Shown one piece after another: positions 1 to 13,100 of a stretch of DNA of 64,000 nt. Numbering within the stretch: the stretch's first letter is position 1; each line of letters starts with the position of its first letter. The stretch lies in the NCBI GenBank assembly GCA_023078555.1, contig CM041197.1:3258501-3322500 (forward strand), in the 5' to 3' direction. Source of the DNA: Ulva prolifera. Lineage: Eukaryota; Chlorophyta; Ulvophyceae; Ulvales; Ulvaceae. The translations under genes were made by a program, and so were the position numbers. The notes under the pieces are model-generated. The model was given only the letters and a program-made list of their open reading frames with translations, made no database searches and was not told the DNA's origin.

Positions 1-244
1 GCCTCGCGCAAAAGGGGGAACTGTGCAACCTGACATGATCCCTCGTGCTGCTGCGCAGACCTAGGAATACAAAACCGTAGTTGATCAGAGCTAGCGAGCT
101 CATTGAAATGGAAGGGGCAGAGCGAACAACAGCGGCCGTGTGGGCCTGAGTTGGCTGGGGGGCGCAGTGGGGGAGGCTGTCGCGCATCCGCTGACGTTGG
201 TGTGCCCGGCGGCCATTGCTCAGGGGGTGTCGGCGCGAACACAC

Positions 245-1511
245 GGCTTTGAAACTGTCGGGGTGGAGTGCGAGCAGGGGAGGGACGCACTGCGAGGCGA
301 GGCCGAAGAAGATCATCTCCCCGCGGCTGAGCAGCAGCAGGTGGTCAAACAGGTCGAAGATCTCCGCAGAGGGCTGGTGGATGGACATCACGAGCGAGCG
401 GCCCTGCTCCGCAAGCGTCTTCAGCGCCGACACGCAGAAGAATGCCGACGCCGCATCCAACCCTGCATGCATGCATGTGGCGGTCACTGCGCCCGCACAC
501 CTACCGCCAGGCATGCTGAGCAGCCCGCCTATGAGTCTGGCACTATGGTACAGGCCGTGTTCTTGCTTTAATCATGTAGGAGCAGTGTGGGTCTGTAGGG
601 AGAGGGTATCGTCAAGGGTGGCATGCATGGGCGGCATGCGTGGCGCACCGGAGGTGGGTTCGTCGAGGAACATGATGGCGGGGCCGACGAGGACCTCGCA
701 GGCGATGGAGAGGCGCCGCTTCTGGCCGCCGGAGATGCCCTTGATGAAGACGGTGCCGACGGGCGCGTCGGCGGCCTGCAGGAGGCCGAGGTCTGCCATC
801 ACAGAGTCGACCAGCTCCCGCCGCTCCCGCGCGCCAAGGGTCAGCCTGCACGTTGCGTGTGCATGGTCGGTGAGGCACCGCCGATGGTCTGGAGAGGGGG
901 GCTCGCAGCTCTCATGTGAGAGTGCGGCTTGGAAGAGCGGAAATCAAAGTGCATGGGCTGATGAATCGCAGGTCAGCAGCGCCCGAAAGCAGATGAATGC
1001 GTCCTGGGAGGGGGAGGGGGAGGGGGGGGGGGGGGGGGGGGGGATGTACCGGAGGCGCGCGGTGAAGTCGAGGGTTTCGCGGACGGTGAGGGTGCCGGTC
1101 AGGAGGTCCTCCTGCGGCACGTACGCCACGGTGCCGTACGACATCTTGCCGGCGTGGCCGTTGACGCGGACGTCGCCGGACACCTGCAGGTTCTTCGGCG
1201 TGCGCCCCGCCAGCGCATCCAGCAGCGTCGTCTTGCCTGCATCCACAGTGCGCAAGTGACAGTGGCGCCGGTGGTGCCTCACATATGTATGCATGCCCGG
1301 CTCTGATGTAGGTCAAACAGCGGCAACAGCAGAGACACGTGTACTGCAGCTTGTTTGCAATTGATCTGTGGGCCAGCAGGAGAGGTCGTGTGTGGGGGAG
1401 GGGCCACATACCGGAGCCGGAGGGCCCCATGATGGCGACCATATGCCCGGGGTCCACGTAGCCACTGACATCAGTGAGTAGCTTCTTGTCGCCTGATTTT
1501 GAAGGTGCCAC
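245..1511 (-). CDS. ABCG-family (white-brown complex) ABC transporter, ATP-binding domain, partial
   Basis: Four exons read in the order 1412-1511, 1050-1236, 649-845, 245-462, with matching phases. Together they encode most of one ABC nucleotide-binding domain: Walker A split by an intron (GPSGSG then [11 protein letters not shown]), a Q-loop region ([10 protein letters not shown]), the ABC signature [13 protein letters not shown], Walker [12 protein letters not shown] and the switch histidine in [15 protein letters not shown]. The NBD type and the phrase GEMIFFG are those of ABCG half- or full-size transporters, which export lipids, sterols or hydrophobic metabolites across the plasma membrane. 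The membrane domain would lie left of the window, after the donor at 244. The exon(s) before [15 protein letters not shown], including the start codon, were not found; they should lie between 1512 and about 4000. Substrate cannot be deduced. Confidence 0.88.
1022..1043. repeat. 22-base G homopolymer (C tract in the ABCG sense strand)
   Basis: An uninterrupted run of G on the plus strand lies 6 bases inside the ABCG intron, directly after its donor GTACAT at 1049. It is one of several C tracts next to donors in this window. Its exact length is likely to vary between individuals or to be miscounted by sequencing. Confidence 0.9.
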
Positions 1512-4110
1512 CTGCATGCAGCCACGGTGCTTTCCCTGGTAGAGTGTGAGCGTTGTGAATGTGCACAAGTGTGCTGCTCTGCATGGGTGGCAATTAATTG
1601 AGGAACTTGCGATTGCACATGACAGGGGCTTTCCGGGGGCAGTCTGTCTTGAGTGGGCAGTTTCGGGCTCCCCAAAGGAATACTGGGGCATTGTGATGAG
1701 GCACTGCAGCTTCAGTTTTGCTTTACTCGACTGTAGCAGCAAAGAGGTCAAGACTGCAGTGAGGCCATGGCACCATCCTTCGACCTTACGAATAAGGCAA
1801 CGTGTGCAGTGCTCTTGAGGTTGCCCTGGTGCACTTTCAACTACGTCACACACGATGTAGCTTACAGGGAACGGAAAAAGGCAGGTGTGAATCTATTCCC
1901 CAATGTGTTACCTGAAAATGATGTGACTAGAAGTGTGACATCCCGAACCTGTCTAGATCGGGGTGGTGCTGCGTGAATCTCTGGTTGCACAATTGAGAGC
2001 TATGACACAGCGCGATTGAACGTCTGTGTACTCGTGTCGCAGCGTGGCGTGTAGAGAGCTTCTCAGTCCGCAGTACAGCACGGCACGCTGCTGGCAGGCT
2101 TGCAAGTTCTTACACAGTCTGCAGCGTTGACGCGAACAAGACATTCGAATACATCGATTCAACTATCACCTGATGTGGGGTGTATAGTACGCATGCAATG
2201 TTGCGCTGGGACCTTGCGCAGCGCCAACCGAAACACCCGTTTGTGCGGGTCACGGGCGAGGTCTCGCGGCAATGCTACTGTTGACACGCATGAAGTACAA
2301 GTAATGGCAAGAAGTGGCGCTAATGTCCCAAGCTGACGCCTGTGACTCGCTAGAGACACCAGCGCTGTCGGTTTCGCCAGAGCAGATTGGTGTTCGGACG
2401 AAGTTCGTACAGCAGCCGCGCAACAATCTACTCTATATATCATGATCGACGTTTTCGCGCTGGCGCATGCGTTGTATCGTTGCCGACATCATGGTGGTCG
2501 GCGTGTGCGGCTAGGACGAGCAGCGGTAGATACTTATCCGATAACAACATGTCAGTGAGCACTTGGCCAACTCGCAAGCTGTTTTTCAGCACGGAAGGGC
2601 GGTCGTAGTTTGATGTATTGGCACAGGACTGTGCTCATGCGATTCGAGGCTACCTGGCAACGCAAGCGCCGCGCTGGATCTGGGTGTTCCGCATGGGGAA
2701 CGCAAGTGCTGACACGGTGCAAGTACTGCTTGGATCGAACAAGCATGCCTTATAATCCACGCAAAGCAATGCTCATGCTCGAGTTATTGTGCTTGTTCAT
2801 GTGTCGAGCATGGAGAAGACTCGTTGGGCGCACCACTTCAACTTTGTCCCATGAGACACACGCTCGTTCCTCTGCAGGCACGTCGACTGCCGGGGTTTGC
2901 GCCATGTCAATTTTGACGATCCTCGGAAACGAAGAGTATGCGATTGGTCTTTGACTTGCAGGCTTGCAGTTTGTAAAGGCTGGCTTGTGGACGCGCAGCC
3001 AGACGTGGCGCTGTCGATGTCAGAGTACAATGAAAAGAGTCGGCGCTCCAGGTTGATAACGGGCACATCTGTTGAGGAGACTCCATGAATCAGCAGCACA
3101 TCATCGTATATACACCTCACGACTCGCGGCGTGCACGAAAGCATGTTCATCCGAGATCAGAAGAAGACCGTGCTCGCATGGGTGACGTCCAAGCAGGGCA
3201 GCGTCATCGTCGCGGCTAGCTGAGGTGATCTCCGAGACGGACAGCCACTTCGACGATGACGGCGGAACCACAAAGCTATGCATGCTCAACGTGTGTTGTA
3301 GCACATTGCATAGCAATGCGCTTGCTCACTGCAGCACTGCAATGGGATGCAGCATTGCCAGACGGTGTCTGTAGCGGGGTAGAGGGTCTGCCCTACATGG
3401 GATTGCCACCAGCGCGCGACGTGTGGAGGCCACTGGGTGTTCAAAAGATGTCCAGACTACCTACAGCTGGCAGCAAGTCGATGCCCGAGTGGTGCAAAGG
3501 GTCCAATCCACGTACACTCCGGGACGCTGTGCAGCACTACAGTCAGATGTAGACCTTCAGAAGAGGCTATCATCCACCAGCCTCCAAGCCCATGTGCGAA
3601 ACAAGGACAAGGCCTCCCAGTCCACGTGGGTCATAGCTTGTGGCATGCCACATCTGTGTTGCTCATCGGCCGGGTGCAGCACCTCGCACTGTGCAGGGTA
3701 ATTATGGCCAGGTACCTTACACAGCCGTACTGGCAGCAAGCTATATCAACGTTTTAATGGCGCAGCAGTCGATATCCGGTCCAGTGTATCAAGCGGAGCC
3801 ACCGATGCCCCTCCCAGCGGTCGCGCCTAGCTCTGGAGGCAGTGAGACTGCTGCATACAGTTTCCTGCAACTCTCCTAGTGTCGCCACAAGTCATGCCAA
3901 CCACGCATCCAAGTATAGGGCCTGCACATACTCCAAAAAGAAAGCAAAGTTAAGCTTGAGCTCCAGGCCATGAGTGCATCGCTTCACAGCCATGTGTGGC
4001 ATCGTCACCCCGTACGGCCCAGCGACGCCAGCCATCGGGACAGAGCCAGCACGTCTCGTGCGTGTGCGAAGGTGCGTGCACGGCATGCATGACGGCCATG
4101 GCAGGTGCTC
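1512..4110. other. 2.6 kb without a confident gene
   Basis: Base composition is nearer 50% GC than the exons on either side. Reading frames are short and lack recognisable motifs or consistent splice sites. It lies between the 3' end of the LRR gene (stop at 4111) and the first recognised ABCG exon, both on the minus strand, so it should contain the 3' UTR of the former and the promoter, 5' UTR and N-terminal exon(s) of the latter. I could not place any of these. Confidence 0.5.
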
Positions 4111-7100
4111 TCAGTCTTGGGGGCCATCTAGAGCTGGCTCAGGCAGGAGGGGGGCGGTGGGTGCCTTCCAGGCCTGCAGGGCGGCGTTGCGGGAGTCCCG
4201 CCACATGCGGCCGATGTATCGGGCGGCGCGGTGCATGTGCTGCAGCCGCATCATCGGGCGCCTGCACGCATGACTGTCAGGCCGACTTGCAATAGCTCCT
4301 CTACAGTCAGCGCCTTTCACGCTGTGCTGGAGTGTGTCGTCCCGTGTACGCATAGTTCCGGAGCACTAGAGGCCTCACAGTCTCTCCTGTGTCGGTGCAG
4401 GGGTGGTCGTGTGCATGCGCGCGTGACGTGCTGATGCGCATTGTGGCTTGGCCTACCACCATGCTGCGCATCCCGCAGTGCCATCCTTGTGCACACAAAC
4501 AGGCCTCTCCAGCAGGACCTGCCACAGCCGCGATCAATGAGTGTGGGCGGCGGAGCCTGCAGCGACATGTGGAGCCTCGAAGGGTAGACCAGTGTGGCTA
4601 GCAGTGTCGGCTCGGCGGGCCCTACGCCACACGTTCCCTACACTCTTGGGGCTGAATGCCGCAATGTCAACCCCAAAGTGGACATGACGTGAGGAGACCT
4701 TGAGGACATTGTGACGGGGGATCAACTAGGTTCATATCTGCTGCTGGGAAGCGTGGGGGAGGGGGCGCGCACGGCATGTAGTCCACCTGCAGCGTGCAGC
4801 AGCGGCCGGCGATGTCGCGCCACAGGTACTGCAGGTGGAGCTTCGCGCGGCCCACCAGCGGCGCGCCGTCGACGTGGATGTTCCCGAGCACCACCTCGTC
4901 GGGGTCCTCGAGGGCCGTCAGCGCCGCGAGGCCGGGGTGCAGCGCGTGCCACGCCGGCGGCTGCTGCTGCGCCTCGCCGCCTGTGGCCGCCTTGACCGGC
5001 CCGCGGCGGTCGGGCGCAGGCTTGGGGCTCGGCGCGTGTGAACGCGCGGCCTCTGCCGCCGCGGCCTGGGCGGCCGCGTTGGCGCGCATCTTGGCCTCGA
5101 GTACGAGGTGGCGCCACACCTGCAGCGGCGGCAGAGTGAGGCACAGGAGCTGCACAAACGACGAGTAAACAATCGACATGATCTCGGACCGGTGCATGCA
5201 AACACAGCACTACATACCGAATAGATTCGTATCCAAAAGCACTCGATGCGGCCAATTTTCCCCCTTCAACACACAATAACGCTAGCTTAGGGCACGTCAT
5301 CGTAGAACACAGCCAATGATGCCACTGTCAGCACCGCTCCACCAGAGGAGCACTTGCACGTCTTCCACCAGCTCTTTAACACCAGGTAGGAAACACGATA
5401 GATGTGAAGTGCCTGTTGACTTTATGCTAAGAGTGTACGTGTTCAAAGTCAGGCACGATGATTTATCACAGCAAGCGTCGGCTTCCACTCCAATTCACCA
5501 CTGTATGGAGTATGATGACCCATGGCAGGTTCTTACCCGACCTGCAGGCGCTCACCTCGTAAAGGATCTTTAGCCCGCATGCAGCCGTGCCACAAATAGT
5601 GCATGAGTGTCTTGGTAGAGTGACTACCAAGTGCATAGCACCCACTGCAAAGAGAACAGGATGGGGGGCAGCACTGCCGAGGGCGTGGCGGGTACCTACC
5701 TGCTGGGATTCAACGGCGGCCTTGCAGAGGAGCTTCGCCGCGGCCTCCTGGTCGGGGTTGCCGATGATGGTGAAGCTCAGGCGGCAGCCGAATGGCGGGT
5801 CGATGGTGCGCAGCACGTGGTAGTGGCCGAGGCGCGCCAGCACGGCGTCGAGCTGCTGGAAGGTGAGGGTGGGCAAGACGGCGGCCATGGCGGCGCGGTC
5901 GGTGAGGCGGCCCCAGAGGATGACGATCGCATCCACCTGCAGCCACTCATGGCGCACATTTGTCACCATGACCCTCGACCAACGCGGGGTTGTAGCTGCT
6001 GTAGAAAAGACCGGTGGGTCGGAGCCGAATGTGCACGGCGTCACCCACAGAACTACGTGCACGTGGCTCCCACCTTCACAGGGGGCAATTGAAGTGTTAT
6101 CGAAGATGGGCCTGAAAGTCCTGCGCGCAAGCGGACAACAGGTATGTCACTTGCTTTGCCGGACTGCGATCAGGGCGCCAAGCAGCAGTCGGAGCTATAG
6201 CAGGTTCTATTCTGTTCGAAACTGGCCGCAGGAAGCGTGGTCTGTCACAATCACTTGCTCAAAAAGCCAGCGTGCGCGATGGCGTTCCGAGGCATGTGCC
6301 ATCTTGGAACAGCACACGCAAAGGTCCAAAGCGATCGATGTCCACCAGCAGACGCAAGATCTGCCAAGGGCATATCAAACAATCGGGGCACTCAGTACAG
6401 GAAACTGGCACAGCGACACAATCGCACACATGTAGGTAGGGCACAGCACCTGGCTGTGCGGGCTGTACGAGAGGCACTTGAGGATGCTGCTGAGCTGCGA
6501 CGTCGACAGGGTGAAGCCAGCGGCGATGGCGGCGAGGGAGGCACGCACGGCGGCGTCGCGGCGGCGGCGCGCGCGGCTGATCGCGGCGCCGACGTCGTCG
6601 CAGCACTGCACCACCTGCCCCGACGCCGCGGCGCGCACCGCCTGCCGCACCGCCTCTGGCAGCAGCGCCGCCTCGCCCTCACTGTACATGCCCACGATGA
6701 ACCTGCATGCATGCATGTCACGGCGCGCCGCCGTCCACCCTATCGGGTGCTGCAGTGGCCTGGTGGGCTATGTGTTGTAATCGAGCAACGGGGTTTAGAG
6801 GTGTTGCTGGCGAGGCCAGGTAAGGGATGGTCAGTACTCTATGCCGTGTATCTGGTGGTGAAGGTGTAGGTCAGGTATGAAGCCCTCCGGACCGATACCT
6901 CAGATTGATTTTTTGCACATCATTGTAGAGCTCTGGTGCTCCACCATGCAAAAAGCTCTGCTCATGCAATGAAAAATCTGCAAGTCATGACTAGCCAAGG
7001 CCCTGTGCTACGCTGCTGCTGTTGTGCAGCGGTCATGTGGAGAGTGGGGTGGGGCGCACCGGCAGGCCTGCACGGGGCTCATGACGGACAGCAGCGCCGC

Positions 7101-10100
7101 GACGGCCGCGCAGCCGCCCGGTAGGCCCGCCACGATCAGCAGCACCGGGCGCTGCATCTTCGGCGGCAGGCGGAAGAAGGCGCGCACGGCGGCCTCAGGG
7201 TCCGGCGTGCACAGCACGCGCAGCGCGGCCTGCTCGGCAAGCATCGCCGCCAGCAGGTCCTCCGGGGTACCCCCTGCCACCGACTTCCGGGCGGGCTTCT
7301 TCCCTGCATGGTGCATGTCATCTCCCAGATCTGCCGATGATGAGGCACGAAAGTCGATCACTATGGAAGGCAGGCGCACTACGCCAGCACATGCTTCGCG
7401 AGCAGCCACCTGGCAGGCATTCCCACGACACTTATGTAAGAGGACAAGCCCCGCCGTCCAACCGTGCATGCGTCTCATGAACAACAGTTTAAGGCGATGC
7501 TACCACAGGGCTACAACAGCTACAATCGTGTCTGAGGGGGGTTTCCAGCTGGTTTACTCCTTCGGCACATGTGGTCCCGTTAAGTCGGAGTTGTCAATGT
7601 CCAGTTGGATACGGCTCAGTAAATTCAGATTTACTTTTCTTTACAGCGGATGCGGAGCACACGGGCGGGGCCACCGCCCGGCGCGAGGCCCTTGCGTACG
7701 TGCACGCCCCCCTGCGGCTTGCCGGAAGCCGGCCGCTGGGGCTCCTCCGCGAGCGTGTCAGGGCCGCTCCACTTGAGGCCATGCTGCGCGGCGAGTGTGC
7801 GCGCGTCCAGGCCGGTGCCGGAGCGCCAGTCCTTGACTCCGATGCGGCGGGCGAGACGGTCGTACAGCTCCTCCTTCTGCTCCTCCGTCTGCATGCCGCA
7901 CCAGCCGCCTGGGTGAGCTGTCGTTCGGCAGGCGTGGGCAGATTGAAACCAGTTCGGAAATCGCGCGAACATATGACTCCACTGAGCATCGGTGTGAGCA
8001 CCCCATTGGGCAGACACTGAGCATCGGTGTGAGCACCCCATTGGGCCGACAGGTTGGACAGTGCATACTTTCGCACTGCATACTTCCCACAGCGACATGC
8101 GCAAAATCGCGTGAAACAACTTTGACGCCGCCTGGCACCGTCAAGCCCACCGCCAGTGTGTTGACAGCGGAGAAGGGAACCTTCACCGGCAGGGGTGAAG
8201 GGTCAAAGTGAACGATGCCGGTTATCCTGTCGGTCTGCAGGTTACCCTGTATGTGAAGCCACCGCAGCGGCGCACCGCATCCGATGCATGTGCAGCACGG
8301 GATATGCATGGAGGGGATGCAGAGGACGGGAGGGGGGGCTACCATGCTGCGGAGGCCATAGGCGCGGAGCTCGCCCTGGGTGTCGTAGCGCTTGGCGCGG
8401 ATGCGGAAGCCGTCCTTGCTGTCCTCCACATCCTTGCCGCGGCGGCCCATCGCGAGGTAGTCCCCGCGCAGCGCCAGCAGCGCCGCGACGTAGCGGTCCG
8501 CGTGCGCCTTGAGGCCGTGCAGCACCGCGCCCAGCGCCTGCGGCGTGCACGCCTCGGCCCCGCTGGCCACGCTGCGCTGCGGGGCAGCCAGATGCTGCAT
8601 GCGGAGGTGCTGCTCGCTTTACATACACACAGCGCAAATTCTGTGGACTGGATGTGGCTCGACCATGCGTCTGCCCGCCGTTGCTGTCGGGTAGATTGCT
8701 GATGTACAAGTTACACATACCGGGCCGTTGTATGGCAAAGCAACCAAACACACAAAGTCATAGCAACGACCGGTTGGCGGTAGATTGCTGATGGCACCAT
8801 TGCAATACATGAGAGTGCCGACATGATCAAGTGGCCTTAGAGATGCAAAAAAAACAGCAGTGGTGTGTAAAGTAAAGTAAATCTGAATTTATCGAGCCGT
8901 ATCCTATTGGACATTGACAACTCCGAATTAACGGGACCACGTATGCCGAATGGTGTGTTGCGTTGTGCTCGAATGCAATCCACGTTATCATCTACGCAAC
9001 ATGCAACACCCGCTGTTCATAGCTGGGCCAGGTGTCCTCCTACCTGCACTGTGTGGTGAGGTCGCACGGGGGTGCAGTGCACAAGCAGCTGGGCCACTGG
9101 CAGATCGGGGGAGGCGCGGACCGCATGCGACACGAAGTCGAGGGAGAGCGTGCCACTGGCAGGCATCGCGAGGCGGCGCAGGTCGGTCAGCAGCTGCGGC
9201 ATCAGGCGGTGGCCGTTGAAGGTGACGTTCCGCCACGGCTGCAGCAGCATGGCCGCGCCGCCGTCGGGCGCCGCGAGGTGCTGCTGCTCCGCAACGGCAC
9301 GCTGCTGCAGCCGCAGCAGCAGTGCGCGCTGCACGGAGCTGGAGCAGCTGAAGGTGTACCTGCAGCATAGACACGCCACGGTTGCCGGCATGCATGCGCT
9401 TGAGCGGGAAGGCCAGGGCGCGGGCTCTGCAGGGCCCCGGCCACTGACGTGCGCGTCACTGGCTCGCGCGCGGCCACTTCATAAAGGGCTGTTTGTGCTG
9501 ATTTAGTGGAAGGATTTGTGCATCGCTGCTATCAATGCAATGCTTGGTAGTCTGATCAGGTGATCTGATCTGTGCCCAGCCATGCAATGGCCTGGGTGTT
9601 TGTACTCCATACCTCACCGCATGAAGGGCTAAGCGATCGCGGGGTGATCGCGAGGTGTCTTCACAAAGCGAGTACGGTGATGCAGCCGGTGCCACAGATG
9701 TTTCGGCGACAGTGGGGAGCATGTACCTCTTGCATCCAGCACCAGCGAGAAACTCAGACAGCAAATCGATGTGAGTGTACAGCCCAGAATCGAAGTCAGT
9801 GGCACTCAAGCTGACAGCCATAGGACACCCTCCTGTATTCTACATTTCGTGTGCATGGCGACCATGCGGCAGCTGCTGGCCATGTAGCGTGTGCGCCGGA
9901 GGTGGGAGGCAGCACCGGCCGGAGGGGTTGCCGAGGTCAAGGCGGCCGACGGGCGCGACCGCGGCCAGCAGGTCGGCCCGCATGTGCGGCTGAAGCAGCG
10001 GCAGCACGTCCAGCCAGTAGTCCAGCGGGTCGGCCACCGCGGCACACAGCAGCACCCCCGCGCGGTCGACCTCCTGCTCCGAGACCTTGGGGTTGAAGAC

Positions 10101-13100
10101 AGCCAGCAGCCGCGCCGCCTGGGGCGGGGACACGTGGCTATCCGAGAGCACCAGCGCCACCATCTGAAGCTGCAGCGCAACCCGCAGTCTTGACAGCATT
10201 GGCAGCCGAGGCGTGAACTGGGTGGGGAACCCCGCTTGGTAGGCTTAGAGTGCATGCAAGGGCGAACTGTGCATGCATGGGGCGCAGGCTGCCGCAGCAC
10301 ACCCCACCAATGGGCTTGAATGTGAACAGTGGAAGCGGCATCGGATCGTTGCTGGTGTGGCGATGCTTGGTAGATTGTTTTGGTGCTCTGCCATGCAATG
10401 GCCCGAGTCTTTGTGATCTGTGTCACTATGGGTCTGAGTCGCCGACGGAGTGAAGGGAGGGGCGTACCTTCCAGGACTCGTACGCAGCGGGGTCGCTCAG
10501 GACGCTGATGACATGCTCGAACACAGCATCCGGAAGCGTGTGCATGCGGGTGCTCTGCAGCACCGGCACGGTGGAGAACTGGAAGGCCACGCGCAAGCCG
10601 GCCGCGCCGTCTCTCTCGGCCACCGCCGCCCCCGCCGCCGCGGCCTTCCTGGCAGTGGTTCCAGGGCTGCTTGCCCCACGGGCGCCCTTGGTGGGGCTCG
10701 GAGGGGAAGGGGACACGGACCGTGAGGCCGGGCGGCGGAGGATCGGCCGGGGTGGAGAGGCGGCAGCGGTGTCAACGGCGGCGGACAGGTCTGCGGGGGT
10801 GGCAGGGTGGTCGTTGATGGTGAGAGCCTCGATGCGGACGCTGCTGGGGAACACCTCATGAGCCTCCAGGATCTCGTGCACGACCTGCATGCAGCGTGGC
10901 GATCCTCAGGCATCAGCGCCGCCACCTGAATGGTGGCACCCCTGCCTGCATCGCTTTATCAGCTCACCTAGCAGCGCTTGCTGTTTTGATGTTTTACAAG
11001 GACACCGACGAGGAGGCGGCGCGCTACATTTGTACGTAGGTCTGTGTGATCTGGGCACACGCTGTTGCAATTTGCATAGATAGTGCAGGAGGTATTGAGC
11101 TGGTGCCAGAGGCAGAATTACCATATCTAGAGCTACACAGACGTACACACACGCACACGGAGCATGGCCTTCTCGGCCGCACACGAGTCCTCATGTAGCA
11201 GAGCAAGCAGACGGTGAAGATTGAACCAAGAGCGCTGCCACTGGAATAAGGCAGCTGCCCTCGTGACAACAGGCCCAGATATATGGACCTGACAGATCCG
11301 TACAACAGCGTGTGCACACAGCATGCATGCCCGCACACGAACACGGCATTGCTGAAGCCCTGCAGCCTTGCACCGTCCATGCAGCACCATACACCCCGAG
11401 GATTCCGAACCTGAACTGCGGCAGGCTCCGCGAGGTCGAGCTTGTACCTGCCTGACATGTCTGCAGGGTCAAAGGCAGAGATGTCGATCGGCGGCGCCGG
11501 CGAAACCACCTCGCTTCCCTTCCCCTTCTTCGATTTCTTCTTCCCCTTCTTGCCTTTCTTTTTGCCCTCTTTCTTCTTGTCGCCGTCTTTGGCAGCGCTC
11601 TTCTTCTTGCCTTTCCCAGAGAGGTCCAGTTTCGCGAGCAGCTCTTGCTGCAGCCGCACAGGACTGCGTGAACAGCAGCTAGGAATGCCACCCAGAAAAG
11701 CTGTATGCACCACGATGGGAAATATGACGGACGTGTGCAATCAGAGGCAGGCACCAGTACGGTCATGGTTCATTGCATGTGCTGCGATGACGGTCACGTG
11801 AGTGCGGTGCTGGGGGGCAGCGCAGCATATCCAGGGTGCCCTATGCCATGCTGGTGATCTTTCAAGGTAGCTTTGCTGTTGAGCACACCTTGAACTGCAG
11901 GCGCAGCTGCTGGGATTCCGTGATGGCGTCAGACATGGTGACATGCAGCACATGCTTGTCCCGGGGCCGGTGCTGGGGGTCGACCAGCACACAGTTGGTC
12001 ATCACCACTTTCACCGGCTCACAGGATGACAGCGCATCAACAAAGCCTGCACAGATGAAGTCGTGTAGAAACGCTGGAAGACCTGAGAAGTGGTACGGGT
12101 ATGCATGCCCATGAGCGTACAAGCCCAGCACTGCACCTACACAGATGATGTTCAAACCACCCAATGACGCACACCACACTGGACCGGACGCTCCACGCCA
12201 TGAGTGCCAACGCGGGGGCCAGAGACAGGCCGGAAAGTGCATGAGCAAGCAAGGTCCCTGCTCTTGCCTCGGCAGCTATGCCAGCAGTGCGAGCATGCTG
12301 GGCGCTATGGCTCGGTGTGCAGGCGCCCACTCACAAAAGGTGGCCCTGTGAGTTGCATACGGTCGTCTGAGCGGGGCTTCTAGGTGGTTTACCCCTTTGG
12401 CATATGCGGTCCCGTTAATTCGGAGTTGTCAATGTCCTCTGAATTCAGATTTACTTTGCTTTACTCTACTCATGTGAACACAGCATACAGGTGAACACAG
12501 GGCCATTGCAGGGCACAGCACCAGCAACGGCCATTTCAGGGTAGAGCACCAGAACACCAGACTGCACAGCATTGGACACATACTTCATCTGAAGACGCAC
12601 ATCAGCACGCCAGCCCACATCCTGTTGCTGAGCGCTAGGCACAACGACATGCGTGCATGTGCTGATGTACACATGCTCTTGCGCTCGCGGCCGAGGTCCA
12701 GTCGAGCAGAAAAACTCATGTGATTCATGTGACACGTCATGTGGCAGCTCACAGGCATGCAGAGGCCAGCCCGCCCCCGCCACAAGCACAGCACACCGAT
12801 GCCGCCACAAGCACAGCACACCGATGCCACCACAAGCACAGCACACCGCCCCCGCCACAAGCACAGCACACCGATGCCGCCACAAGCACAGCACACCGAT
12901 GCCGCCACAAGCACAGCACACCGATGCCGCCACAAGCACAGCACACCGATGCCGCCACAAGCACAGCACACCGATGCCGCCACCAACTCTGTCTATGCTG
13001 CGATCACACTGCGACTGTGCGGACAACGCAGCTGTGGTGGCGTCAGCACCTGATTGCTGTGGAGCGCGCCCGTTGGCACTCGGGAGGCTGCCTAGCGGTC

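Noticed and set aside
216-1259. A 347-codon plus-strand frame
   Set aside because: Antisense to the ABCG exons, which carry every expected ABC motif.
1512-4110. Short frames proposed as the ABCG N-terminal exon
   Set aside because: None has the expected sequence before the Walker A region, nor a donor in the right phase.
12781-12980. CRISPR-like regular repeats
   Set aside because: Units are strictly head to tail with no spacers, in a eukaryotic intron.
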